A stretch of 64,000 nucleotides of DNA. Source: Lichenostomus cassidix. Lineage: Eukaryota > Chordata > Aves > Passeriformes > Meliphagidae. Below the pieces are notes generated by a model. It worked only from the letters and a program-made list of their open reading frames with translations. It was not told where the DNA came from and ran no database searches. Within the stretch, counting starts at the first letter, position 1. Each line of letters begins with the position of its first letter. The position numbers and the translations under genes are program-made. Shown here piece after piece: positions 39,804-51,169 of this stretch. The DNA lies in the NCBI GenBank assembly GCA_008360975.2, contig CM039184.1:41735797-41799796 (forward strand). Reading direction: 5' to 3'.

Positions 39804-39839
39804 GTTTATATAAGTGGAGCAAAAGCCACTTATATAAAC
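39804..39839. repeat. Perfect 14-bp inverted repeat (hairpin)
   Basis: GTTTATATAAGTGG (39804-39817) is followed by an 8-base spacer and then its exact reverse complement (39826-39839). It lies 57 bp before the solo LTR at 39896 but outside that element's target-site duplication, so it is separate. The TATATAA cores are TATA-like on both strands. It may be a cruciform-prone relic or a remnant of a small DNA transposon. Confidence 0.85.
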
Positions 39840-39889
39840 TTTTTCCCACGTTTCTTCATATTTAGAGCCACAGTGCACCAATAATCATT

Positions 39890-39895
39890 AATTTC
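39890..39895 (+). repeat. Target-site duplication, left copy (AATTTC)
   Basis: The six bases AATTTC immediately before the LTR match the six after it (40160-40165). Six-base duplications are typical of ERVK/ERV2 integrases. Confidence 0.85.
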
Positions 39896-40159
39896 TGTCA
39901 CTGTTGAGCCACTAGCAGAGAAGGAAAACCCAGATTCTCAGCGTGGCATAGAAAAAAGCCCTTTATTATTTGAATCCAACATATATATAGACTTTTCAGA
40001 GGTCACCCAGATTGGTCAGTCAGAAACCTCCCCCTAGGCCTGATTGGCCAGGCCTGAACTGTCCAAATCTCGAGACACTGTAACAACAACATCCCAACTT
40101 TATCTTTGTTTATAAAACATAGAAGAATGTTCTCATGGGAAAGACCTGTGCTAGCCACA
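39896..40159 (-). mobile_element. Solo LTR (264 bp), ERVK-like, minus orientation
   Basis: On the minus strand the element runs TGTGGCTAGCACAGG…CTCAACAGTGACA, with TG…CA ends and the 6-bp duplication AATTTC on both sides. A TATA-like CTATATATATG (39980-39990) and an AATAAA polyadenylation signal (39962-39967, reverse) stand in LTR order, with CCAAT motifs upstream. No gag, pol or env sequence adjoins it, so it is a solo LTR left by LTR-LTR recombination. It is the same family as the LTR at 50903-51163, sharing an identical 57-bp core (40000-40056) and most other positions. The ERVK assignment rests on duplication length and LTR ends, not on a database match. Confidence 0.9.
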
Positions 40160-40165
40160 AATTTC
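40160..40165 (+). repeat. Target-site duplication, right copy (AATTTC)
   Basis: Exact copy of 39890-39895. It shows that the 39896-40159 LTR arose from one integration event and that its boundaries are intact. Confidence 0.85.
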
Positions 40166-42079
40166 CACAAGAAGCATGGGTGAGGTAAGTACTTTCAAGT
40201 GGTCGTTTTCCAGAACATGAGGCTTAGTCAGCTACTAACAGTGCATGACAATAGTTTTGTCCTGTAGGAAGACATGAACAAAAGGAGCTTGCCTACAGAC
40301 TCAGAAATAAGGCTTTTACAAAAACCTGGAATAGTAGGGCAGATTTTCAGCTACTGAACAAATCACGTCTTTACTAAATTGACTCTGGTTTGGATTCTTG
40401 AGCAACTCTGCGCTTGAAATGTCTGCTAATGAAATATGTAAAGGTATCATGGATGCCCCATTATTCAAAGAAGTATAAAATAAATGAATACATGTTCTCA
40501 AAAGATGGGGCCAGTGCTTTTGGGTAGTCATTCATCAAGCAAGTGCCCATTCGGGGGCATTTGGAATTTCATATTTGATGACACTCCTCCAGTGTTTCAT
40601 TAGTTCTGTTCTCTTAATTATGTCTTGTCTAAATGATCACTTAAATTTTTTATAGAACCAGATTCCCTTCAAAGAAGCCAGTCATGCAATACTAAAGGCA
40701 TATGGCTTTATATCTCCTAGCAGCCATTTAAAGTAGTGGAATCCCTCTGGAACTTGAAGGAGATTTCAGTGGGCACAAATGCAATGAAACATCACCAATT
40801 TTGCATTACTTTTATACAGAACAGGTGTTTCACTGTAAAATACTCCTACAGGTGCTAAGAGAAGACAAACCATTGAGACAAGACAACTAGTTCACTTTAA
40901 AGCAATTGAATTAGGTAGTATAGACACAATTTTGGCACAGCTTGTGTTGCTCTTTCAGTGTTACTGGCAACTTCCTGAAAAAAATATTTAGGATTAATTC
41001 CTTCCCTGTGGAGTATGTTTTATGTCAGTGAAGAGCCACACTTACAGAAGATAACCTGCCAGCAGATATGGCTTAAAGAAATTGGGCATTATAACCACAA
41101 AATACTGGAAATAATCTCAGTATTTTTCCCCCTCGGGTGAAAACAACTGTGGAGGGTGAGTGTCATGTTTTGTTTATGTGCTCAACCACAAAGGAAGATC
41201 TGTCTGTTGGTTCACAGAACATTTTTTTCCACATATAAAAGGTTAAAAATATAAATCCAAAGAGCTCAGATGAATGAGTTAAAATTTCAGTCCCACTAAG
41301 TGATCATTATAACCATTGATTTCAATGAAACATTTCACATGGCATTTATATAGCCCCAGCCTGACCCACATTCCTTCATAACACTTGCCATGGAGCTTTT
41401 CAGAGAAATTCATGCATCAATACCATAATCATTATTCACTCAAGTACCCAAGGGGATGTGAGAGAAGAGGAAGAAAGGAAATAGATACTCAGTGAACCTC
41501 CACAGAGTATGCAATTCAGAGATGTTAATAAGCACAGCAGTATGGAAAAGATCAGCAGACTCGGTCTGCCTCCTCCTCAGCACTCAATGCTCTCTCTGTG
41601 GACCACAGGCTTTCCTCTTCTACCTTTCACTCCAAATGGAAGAATTATTCTGAGCCAGTCCTGCAATGTGAAATGAGTGTTCTGCTGAAAACAGTGCTGG
41701 TCCTGGTTTCCTCTCACAGGAAACCTCCCAGCACAATGTCCTGAACAGGCAAATCACTTCAGTCTGTCATACAAATGTTTTCATTTTCACTTGTTTCAAT
41801 CAAAGGCGGCATTAGTGGAACTCCAGTCAAAAAATGCAGTATGACAAGGCTGTCTCTTCAAAAGAATTCATGTGTTTCAGGGTGTAAATTCAAACTTCAA
41901 CACTGAGGATGAACAATGTGAGTATGGCAGTAACCAGTCCAACAGAATGCTCACCCCAAAACTGGAATATCTCTGCCTCTGTTTTCTTCACAAGATTTTC
42001 AGAGGAATTCAAATGCTTCAATTTTTGCAAGTCCTGACTCTTTAAAAAAAGTTTGTCCTGTAATTGTAAAACAAATACT
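40166..42079. other. Unique non-coding DNA between two solo LTRs
   Basis: No gene is supported. 41300-41345 carries CCATTGATTTCAATG, a string common in an old amniote repeat. The rest is unremarkable AT-rich sequence. Confidence 0.6.
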
Positions 42080-42085
42080 GTGTAC
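42080..42085 (+). repeat. Target-site duplication, left copy (GTGTAC)
   Basis: GTGTAC (or GTGTACT, since the next base also matches) directly precedes the 597-bp LTR and recurs directly after it. Confidence 0.85.
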
Positions 42086-42682
42086 TAAAGGGGTCCTGGA
42101 CCCCCAGACTCAGTTCGGGATCAGGTAGGCTGCTTAAGCGGAGCCCAGCGAGGCAGCCCGCTCTTGGCGGAAGCGGGGTGACCCGGAGCTCGGCAGAGCT
42201 CCCAGAGGAGCGGCGCAAATCAGGGTTCGCAAGCAGACACAGGAGATGCAGGCAGTCAGCCCGGCGGTCCAGGGGATTTATTAAAAGGTAAGGGGAGATG
42301 GAAGAGGGGAGGAATAGGGCTGGATCGGGGAGCTAAGAGCGGGGTTTCTGCGTTGTGTTGCAGCTTATATAGCAGGGGAAAAGGGAGGGGAGAAACCGAA
42401 AGAACCAATGGGGTACATAGAACTCAGGATTGACAATAATTTGATATTATGGGGGAACAAGGGGGGAGGATACAGAACTTTAAATTTTCCAATCAGAGAA
42501 CACAGCAAAGGCAGACAAAGAACCTTCTAGTATTAATATGTGAGGGGAGATGAGGTGGGCCAATAGCTTTACTTCAAGGCTCTCTGGGAGCACCCCCTTT
42601 AGGGTTGCTTTATTCCCGTGACTCATCCCATGGGGCAATGCCACTGCTAGGGATGCTCAGTTGAGCTAAAGCCACCGCAACA
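42086..42682 (-). mobile_element. Solo LTR (597 bp), ERVK-like, minus orientation
   Basis: This GC-rich island in AT-rich DNA has exact 6-bp duplications on both sides. On the minus strand it starts TGTTGCGGTGGCTTTAGCTC. U3 of about 340 bp contains CCAAT-type motifs and a TATA box TATATAAG (42364-42371). An AATAAA signal follows (42277-42282), and then a GC-rich U5 ends near GGGTCCAGGACCCCTTT. The order U3-TATA-R-AATAAA-U5 fixes the orientation. CpG dinucleotides survive (CCGGCGG, GCGGCGC), which suggests a younger age than the other repeats. The right end reads TA rather than CA on the minus strand. No internal viral genes are present. Confidence 0.9.
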
Positions 42683-42688
42683 GTGTAC
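42683..42688 (+). repeat. Target-site duplication, right copy (GTGTAC)
   Basis: Matches 42080-42085 exactly. Confidence 0.85.
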
Positions 42689-42711
42689 TTTGTAGATCTT
42701 TGTAGATCTTA
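42689..42711 (+). repeat. Short tandem duplication TTTGTAGATC(T)
   Basis: TTTGTAGATC appears twice in succession directly after the LTR's right target-site duplication. It is probably slippage. Confidence 0.75.
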
Positions 42712-43960
42712 ATTTTCTTTAATGCTTTGGCCCTCAAGATGGACTTGAAAAGTTATTTGAATTTAATTACTTTCATAACTACGAGTAAACTTATTGTTTA
42801 CCAACAATACTAACTATATATGTAATATATACTAATTATAGTTAACAAATGTTATCTTTCTTTACATGCATTGTGTGCATTTCCTAAGATCACTATTTCC
42901 TGTTCTACCAGAACATAAAGGATCTCTTGATTAAAAAAAAAAAAAAATTAAAAAGACAATCTGTGATTTCTATTATTTTCAGTAAAGGGTTGTGGGTGAG
43001 CTGGATAGTTTGCATGTCCTACTGCTTTATACAGTTTTTATGCCTAACCTTCATAGGTTTTCAGATTGGAAATTCTAAGCTGAGAAGGTTTTCTCAATAA
43101 GCAAAAACTGAGTACAGAAAGAGTGTTCCAATGTCTAAAAAATGTTGTTACTACTCCTCTTACATTTTCAGACTCCCCTGGAAATAACCTCCTCATTGGT
43201 GTGTGCCTACATGAGAGCAAAGGGCAGTACATTACAGAATCCCTGTTTGTGAAGAACAACTGTCGTAGTCTAGCTTATGAAGACATCTCTGGTTGCTTGA
43301 CTTTCAAAAAGCATTACAAAAATCTTAGAACCAGCTTCAAAAGTACAGCAGCTGCACTGTGCAGCTTTCTGACAATTTCTGCTCTGGCTCTATTTTTACA
43401 TTAAAGAAACTTAGAATAAAAAAAAGTGCTGTGGTAGGGGGAAAAAAAATATCCAAACCACTGACACTTAGATAGTTACATTTAGCAGCTTTTCAAGGCT
43501 TTGATCACCTGCCACCTGTCTGAAGGTGATATATGGTTAAACACTCTCAGCCAAAAGCAGTTTCTGGGAAGAAGATACTATCACAAGAGTAGCAAGGAGG
43601 ATTGATCATACTGCACTACATTGAACTGCACCTCCGAGACTTCAGATTTTCTTCCTCAATACACAGACAACTGTAAGAATCTGTCCTTACTGTTTTTAAT
43701 GACTTTTAGCCAACTTAATTTTTTTTAAGGCCTTCCTTTGGTCAAACTTTGGGTGTGCAGTAAGAGAAGTATTTTTACAAGTACAATTATTATTAAAAGT
43801 AAATACTAGAGAAAACATTAGAAAAAAATCAAACTGATTACTGCAAGCAAATGAATATCTACAAAGATATAGAGCTACTAAAACTTGATGGAAAGTGATC
43901 ACTGGACTTCATTTTCAGAATAACAAGGGCTCAAATTAGCACAGATGAAAGGGTAATATC
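42712..43960. other. Unique non-coding DNA
   Basis: An A15 run (42933-42947) is the only simple repeat. A 93-codon plus-strand frame (43123-43404) overlaps a 71-codon minus-strand frame and shows no known domain. No gene is called. Confidence 0.6.
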
Positions 43961-44025
43961 TTGATCCAAAGCACATTAATGTCAATGGAAAGATTGATCA
44001 AGCTCTAATTTCCATTGACAAAGAT
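43961..44025. repeat. Relic of a palindromic old repeat
   Basis: TGTCAATGGAAA (43980-43991) is matched by its exact reverse complement TTTCCATTGACA (44009-44020), and TTGATCCAAAGCACATT precedes it. The pattern 'TGATCCAAAGCCCATTGAAGTCAATGG…CCATTGACTT' is known from ancient amniote palindromic repeats. Family not assigned. Confidence 0.45.
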
Positions 44026-44520
44026 GAGACTGGGGACACGTCAGCCTTCAGAGAATGTATGAAGAAATAAATTACTGAAATGTCAGCTAATCACAGATTG
44101 GGAACTCATCAGCTATTCTGCAGTAATCACCCCAGTGGAACGTATTTGCTACCCATAAAAAATGTAAAATATATGGCCTGTGTTCCAATAATAAGCAATT
44201 TACTTACACTAGCCTTTGATGTCTAAGAAAGACATATAGATATGTGCCAAATACAAAGGATAGGCTGCAAATTGACACCTAGTCTACCATTCATTAACCT
44301 ATTTAAATAGCCACACCCTTTCTTGCCAACGTACTGTTTGTCCTCACGATCACAAGCAAAGGTGAAAATTCTTACAAAAAGTCAAGAGTTGCTATGGGAC
44401 TTTTGACGTAACCAGGATAGCCTTTAACACAATAACCATCATTAGAGTACTAGGGGCAAAATACATTAACTGAGAGTCTAAGTCTTGACCCACAAGGTGA
44501 TTAGGCTGGATAAAGTCTGG
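44026..44520. other. Unique non-coding DNA
   Basis: No frame or repeat was recognised. It leads into the GC-rich block that follows. Confidence 0.55.
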
Positions 44521-44715
44521 CATCAGCATGGGGGGCAGTGCTGCCACTATCCGTGGGACCCCCAAGCGGTGGGCTTATGCCACCTCGCCAGTCAGGGGCC
44601 AGCCTGGATGGGCTGCTGTGTGCTGCTGCCATAAGGCTCTGCACTGGTTGCAACTCAGAAGGCATCAAGCAGGTGGAGACATGCCCATACTAGACCCTGA
44701 TGTGGGGCAATGACC
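44521..44715. other. Isolated GC-rich block, origin unknown
   Basis: The sequence changes sharply from AT-rich to GC-rich, with GGGGGGCAGTGCTGCC, GGGACCCCCAAGCGG and CTCGCCAGTCAGGGGCC, and falls back after about 190 bp. A 61-codon plus-strand frame (44528-44713) fills it: no match known to me, rich in Ala, Trp and Cys. It could be a fragment of a GC-rich retroviral LTR or leader, a small CpG-containing regulatory element, or a non-coding exon. I saw no terminal repeats or CR1 termini. Confidence 0.4.
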
Positions 44716-46109
44716 AGCCATAGCCTCTTCCTTACGCAGTTTGGCTCTAAATCCTTTTACTGACTGGACACTTAATTACCGGACATGACTTTGACACAGA
44801 GGAAGTTCTATTCCTGGGAGCTCATTCACGTCAATATCATCTAAGACAGGTGGATGAGCCACCTCTAACCCACTGAAGGGATGCATTGGTGCATTTGTTT
44901 TATAAATAGTCAGTTCTGACTCTCACTTGTCTTTGTATTGATATCCAAAAGTGCATTTTTCCCTCTTCCTAGGGAAACCTGGCTGGAATACTGAGTATGC
45001 ACCAGTCAGCAGGCAGGGAAGTTTTTGATCAACCAAGGGCTAGAGAAGAACCTCACTTTTCTCTTTATGGACAGTTTTCTATAATGTCCTGCCACAGATT
45101 CAGAAAGGTAAAAATAGCCTCAGAATTTCCTTTAGCAGGTACCATCAGTTTTGTGCAGAGGGAGGCAGAGATATCAACCTCAGTGGAACTGAGTTTCAGA
45201 CTACAGAGGCACCTCTCGCCTAATGTTTGGGAACAAATCCCAAGTTACTTGTGAACAAAATAATTACACCCTATACATAGGCATACTGTCCCACTCTAAA
45301 TCCCTGAAAATCAAGTTCCCAAATATAACTTATGCACCAAAAATACCCACATGAGAGAAAACTGTATTTTATGTGATGATGAATCACGGCAGTGACAGAA
45401 AAAATCTGGAATGTTGCTATTTAAGCTCAAGGAAATCACATCACATCAAAGGAATGATAAAAAGGTTTCAAGACTTGAGTAATATGCCACCCCAGCCCTG
45501 GATTCTCAGCAGATTACTACACTACCTGAGTTTACCAAATACTTTTAATTGAGAGAAAAGGAAAGTTTGACTATATATTCAAAACCAACAGAGAAAAAGT
45601 GATTCCTTATTGACTCTTGAAATTAATATCCCTGAGGTATCAGTACTGGCACTTATCAGTGTAGGGCTGAACCCAGGTCAGCAAGTGTCTAGTACCTTTC
45701 CTGTGCAGATGTTGGTATTCCTGAAGTTATTTCCCTGGACTATGAGATGAGAAAAGAAATAAGGAAATGGGAGCACTCTTACAGAGAACCACAGACCCCC
45801 ATGCACAATGTCAAAAGACTCTTCATCATAGCAAATTCTCATGTCACACTTTTTTGAAGATTATATTTCAATATTTCTGCATGTGAGCTATATAGAAACG
45901 ATCCCACCAAACTATTGGATTACCAAAAATCAATTTACTATGGGATTACTTAAATATCATACTATGTATCCAGTGACTAACTGCACATAGTGTGTGTGAT
46001 ATTCTGACTTGAGTGAGCTCAGCTCAAAAGGCACCTGCACAAAGCTTTTCAAAGCAACTGCAATAAATTTTACTGGTTGTGGGAAACCTTATAAAAATTA
46101 AATAATGTC

Positions 46110-46320
46110 ATGCTTTATAAGCATTTCATTCACTGTGACTAAACACATGGATAGCATTGAGGATGATATTTAACTTTTTCCATGTGCAGATTTAATACCA
46201 CACGAAAATTTGAGTCCCCTATTGCTAATTTTCCACCATGTGGTAACTATTTAGATGTTTTTTAAACATTACTGAATTACAGAATTAAATTACAGAGCAC
46301 AGCAACCACCAGTGGGCGTT
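46110..46320. other. Candidate conserved non-coding element
   Basis: TGCTTTATAAGCATTTCATT, CCATGTGCAGATTTAATACC and AATTTTCCACCATGTGGTAA lie close together, with E-box-like CATGTG and homeodomain-like cores and no frame. The sequence looks constrained rather than drifting, but this is a visual judgement. Confidence 0.2.
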
Positions 46321-47174
46321 GTATGTCCCTCTGGCTTAGCACAGGGTCACATATATTGGCATTAAATCATGACAGTATTCCTACTGCAGGACTGGTTGAG
46401 TTAACACAGGAAAGAACATGCTAGTTGGTAAGATCACATGCTTATATACTTCTAAAAATAGAGAATACTAATGTCAGATTTGATTGATGTGACTCCATCA
46501 GGTTCCTGTCGTTTTTAGCACACCTGTGACAATAACACACTGTACAGAGGTACATATGATGCTGGTGGAAAGCCTGTTAGCATATATAGCTCAATTAAAT
46601 CAAGTTAGACTAATTTATACAGCTGTGCAGGTCCAGATGTAAAATGAGAAGTGTCTATGAAAGTTGAGGCTAAAAACATTCACAACATGGAAATCATGGA
46701 AAAAGTATGGTTTTTAGCTTCCCTCACAGGTTAGTTTACAACCTTAATTACTCGTTTTGGAGAGAGAAGCATTTTACCAGAGCCACTGCAAACTACCACA
46801 GCAGAAAACTAAAGAGTCACCACAGACACTTCATTCTTTCCATATCAGTGGATGAGTGCAACAAAACTTTGTTGTCTATAAAAGTACAACATCTTTCAGA
46901 ATTTAACTAAAGTTTGGGGATTTTTCTGTATTTTATATACTAATACACGTCAACACTGTGGTGTCTGAGCATGTTCCTCAAAAGAAGGAAAATATCTGCC
47001 AGATCCTGTGCACCCCAAATTTGTGCATAAATAATACAGGATTATAAATATACTGCATAAGCTCTATGGAGAAATGCTCCTGAAGTATACAAATTCACAG
47101 TTCCTAAATTAGTTTATTTCTTTACTTACCACATCTTGGGGGTGTTTGAGACAACACTCACAGCAACACAAGAG

Positions 47175-47203
47175 ACAACAACAACAACAGCAATAATAAT
47201 AAA
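47175..47203 (+). repeat. (CAA)n-(ATA)n microsatellite
   Basis: Five CAA-type units are followed by CAATAATAATAAA, giving a short trinucleotide repeat. Confidence 0.85.
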
Positions 47204-50200
47204 TATTTATAAGAAAGGAACATAGAGTCCAATTCCTAGCAATGTGAGCAGATACATTTTAGCTATTCTTTTTAGAAGAATCAATGGTAATTAATGTAGC
47301 CTTAGCAAGGTTTAATTAATTCTCTCCAAGTCATTGTCTCTCAATATTGAGGACAGCAAAACTTTCTCTCACAGTTTCTACTATCCAATATTTGAAAAGA
47401 CATACATAGAAAAAGAGTGATTAGTTGTTAAGAATAAATCCCAATTATCTGCCATTGTATTCTCTCTAGACATATTATTTTCCTAAGGCGTAAAGAGAGC
47501 AAGGTGTGAGTGTAGTACCCTGTACACTGCTGGTTCCAATTTATACCTGTCAAAACCCTCTGCATTAATATTATTAGGAATAGTAAAATGCAGAGGAAAG
47601 AATGGAAGCTGACCCTCCCTTCGAAAATCATAACCAAAAAGAAAGATGAAATTGCAAAGAAGGAATGAAGAAAAAAAGCTATGGGGGATTCCTATAGAGG
47701 GGAGCAGGAGAAAAGATACAAAAGCAGAAAGACCAAAAAAGCATCAAGTAAATATCCATTCTTATGATTCCCATTTAAAAAAAAACCTGTTCAAGACATT
47801 GTGCAAAGTGCTGAGTCTGCTTCCATTCATCAGTTCAGTAAGGTCTGTATTCTGGAGAGTTTTAGGTGAGAAAACCCATTATTTCTGCCCCAGGGCTCAA
47901 AGGGGCTCAGTTTCAGAATACACATTTCTCGGAATATCCTTTCACCTAAGTTTTTACTAAGACCCTTGAATCATGTTTCTGTCCTTGTATTAGTAACTCC
48001 CCATGTGTATTTTCCAGGAAAGTATAATGTGTATAACAGCCTTTTGATACACAATTACACGTATGTTTAGATCTTGTTGTATTTAAATGTCACTGTATTT
48101 TACTTATTAAATTGCATATTAGCTACTGAAATATTCAGACAGTATCAGTCTGGCCTTTATGATTTTTTGTGCTCAATATCACACATAAACAATACTTTCC
48201 CTGGCTAGCTATGTTTTGGCATGAGGCAAATATCCAAGACCACAGTATTTTTCTAAATATTAATTGGATATTACAACTACACAACTGCTGTGCACTACTT
48301 ACACTTCTTTTGTGAATAATGCCAAGCTCCCAGGAGCTCATTAACAATCTTCATCTAGACAATCATTTAAGCATCATGTCTGATGAACAGGATATGGGTC
48401 AATGAATGAGCAAGTAGTCTTTCACTGAGACATCACTCCGCAGCTACAGCATGGCTTGTCAGGCCAGGTCAAAAATGAATGTACATGGATCTCCAACTGC
48501 CTCTTGCTCAAAAAGCAAGTTCTTTCATTTCTTGCTTCCAGTATGGCACCATATGCTCTGCTCTACTCTACTCCATCAGCCTCCATTGCTTCAAAATTTC
48601 ACAAAATATAGAAAAAAGGACTACACAGCATGCATTTATTAACAGCTTCTGTAGCGAGAGGCTTATTTTTCCGTACCTAAGATTTTTTCTAATAGTTCTC
48701 ATCTGACTGTACTGGTTGAAAATCATAAAATAGCTCTTACAAAAGGAAAGACCGTCTTCGTGTTACTTGCATTATAATACAAAAGCAATTCATTAGTACC
48801 TAAAGAATTACATCTCTGCAGGAGATTAATACCATTCTCTTTCTGCTGTAGGCAGGATAATCTTTCCCAGAACTTCAAAGCTCCTCCTAGCACCCTGAAG
48901 AGGAAAAAGCTCCTAGTAATAAAGGGAATTGAGTGTTTCTATGTCATTCTACCATTTCCTTTGTTTGGAAATTTAAAAGACATTGTTGTAGAAAGCTACC
49001 TAATAAATCTGTCATTTGTTATATTATGTTCTATATATCTAGAATCTAGCTTTCATTATGAAGAAGCTAAATGGCCAAAAGTACAGATTTGTGTGTGCCC
49101 ATCACCACTGAAGAAAAAAGAAGCACAATGAAGTAACTTCTCCCAGAGGACAGAACATTGTCAGAGAACATTGTCATCCATCTTAGAGAAAAACCAAAGG
49201 ATTTCAAAATCCATCCTAGAGAGCAGTTTAGAGTGCAGACATCATAACAGATAACCCAGAGGAATTAAACATGCAACTTTCTGTGTATTTTATTATCTTC
49301 TGCATCCCGTAAATTTTTGATGGTTCATTTAATATTGTAATGTCATTTGCATCATAAGTGAAAAGGCAGACGCATTCTCTAATTTCAAAATCTTGTGTAT
49401 TGAAGACTGCATTGATTGCAAGGGGTTTAGAGATTCTGAGCTCCAAGACAACACATAATGTCTTACTGCAACTGCAGTTAGACTGTAAGACAGCAAAAAA
49501 ATTCTAGTGGAGCCAACTTACCTCAGTTTGAGAAAGGTTTTTTTCTGTCTCCCTGAGCACATTACAACACCAGGCATCAATATTTATTTATGGGAGGAGG
49601 AAGAAGCAGGAGCACCTGCAATTGGATATAGTGCAGACAACAGATGCTGGGCAAACTACAAAAGAATGCTGCTGATGCAGCAGGTGAAGACAGCCAGAGC
49701 TTTGATAGCCTCACCATCAAGCACTGAGACAAAACACTCAGCCATGCCAAGCAACAGGCTATATCAAATCAAGCCTGGACTGATCCAGTGCAAAGGGGAA
49801 AAGATGGTGTAGTAGCTTCACAGTGACACCATGCAACTTACAGTCCTGTGGTTTTATTTCATCTGGTTGAGCTTTTATTTTCTTCACCAAACATCTGTTT
49901 GTCATCTCTGCCTCTGCTTATGATCTACACTGGTATAGTGTTGATATGGGAGCACTCAGACCAAAATGAAATACTGAGCTCCTGGACATCCTTCTTAAAT
50001 AATTTCCTGGAAATACAGCATGAGCTGCCTACAGTACAGACCTAATGCCAAAAGTAGCTACTGATTTCTGGTTTATATTGCTCTGATAGCTGTCAGGGAA
50101 GAGAGCAAGCAGATATTAAAGCCACAGGTAACTATCTCAAATTACTTGCTAGGGAAATAGGATTAACCACAGTTATCCTAAAGTACAATGTCAAGTATCT

Positions 50201-50896
50201 CATACATATAAGCCTGCACATCAATACACAGAATGGCAGATTAACCTAAATCTGAAACTTTCTTTGCTATCTATTTCAGTCCTAGTATCTATTTGGGCAT
50301 TTGCATTTAATCTATACAGATGATTTAATAAATAAATTTTTCCCCAATGCCTAAAAAGTAGCATTATTGTAAAGAAAACTGTCCACCACAAGGTATAGGA
50401 TAATGTCTGCACATCAAGTACTGAACTCATTACCAAAAACTGCACTGCACCCATTTCTATCAACTCCCATGCAGGCCCAAGCCTTTATCTTCAACAGAAA
50501 TGAAAGCATTCCTTTCTATTCCCAGATCTACCTGTGGAAGGAGAGGGGAGGGAAGGAAAAAGTAAATAAAAGCCTTTACCCTCCAAAATCATCTTTTACT
50601 AAAGAAAACAAAGAGAGATTATGACTGTGGGAACAATCGGTCTTGTCTACAAGGGTTCTCAGATAACAGCTTTGAACTTGTTTAAAGTACCAGAGATGAG
50701 AAATCTGGATGTTTGCATTGCTCAGTGGAAGAAAAAGCAGTAAAGAGAACTGTTTAAGCATCCCTGACATATAAAACTAAACTCTGCAGTTTAAAACCAG
50801 ATTGCTTTGATTCCTCATGGCATCACCCTGCCACTTTTAAAGATAAGAGGACCTTGGGAAGCTGTGTGGTTGTTGGCATATTCACCACATATGACA

Positions 50897-50902
50897 ACTG
50901 AC
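50897..50902 (+). repeat. Target-site duplication, left copy (ACTGAC)
   Basis: ACTGAC precedes the LTR and recurs at 51164-51169. The match extends upstream through GACA, because the LTR itself ends in GACA. Confidence 0.85.
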
Positions 50903-51163
50903 TGTGGCTAGCACAGGTCTTTCTCATGAGAATTCCTTTTGTGTTTTATAAATAAAGATAAAGTTTGGATGTTATTAAAAACAGTGTCCCAAGATCTGGA
51001 CGGTGCAGGCCTGGCCAATCAGGCCTAGGGGGAGGTTTCTGACTGACCAATCTGGGTGACCTTTGAAAACTCTATATATATGATGAAATCAAAACAATAA
51101 AGGTCTTTCCTTCTTGCCACTGAGAACTGGCTTCTTTACTCTGCTAGCGGCTCAACAGCGACA
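50903..51163 (+). mobile_element. Solo LTR (261 bp), ERVK-like, plus orientation
   Basis: The element runs TGTGGCTAGCACAGG…CTCAACAGCGACA, with TG…CA ends and a 6-bp duplication ACTGAC. CCAAT motifs (in GGCCAATCAGG and GACCAATCTGG), a TATA-like TCTATATATATG (about 51071-51082) and AATAAA (51096-51101) give standard LTR order on the plus strand. It shares an identical 57-bp core (51006-51062) with the 39896-40159 copy. The two differ at scattered sites and by small indels elsewhere, roughly one position in six by eye. No internal viral sequence is present. Confidence 0.92.
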
Positions 51164-51169
51164 ACTGAC
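51164..51169 (+). repeat. Target-site duplication, right copy (ACTGAC)
   Basis: Matches 50897-50902 exactly. Confidence 0.85.

Larger units (their letters stand above)
44716..50896. other. Unique non-coding DNA
   Basis: No gene is supported over about 6 kb. The largest frames are 104 codons (47646-47960, plus) and 101 codons (49507-49812, plus), without known domains. A (CAA)n/(ATA)n microsatellite lies at 47175-47203, and a 14-bp tandem duplication around AACATTGTCA at about 49152-49176. 46110-46320 has conserved-element texture. Confidence 0.6.

Noticed and set aside
42933..42947. A15 run considered as the tail of a processed pseudogene
   Set aside because: No coding similarity upstream and no flanking duplication seen.
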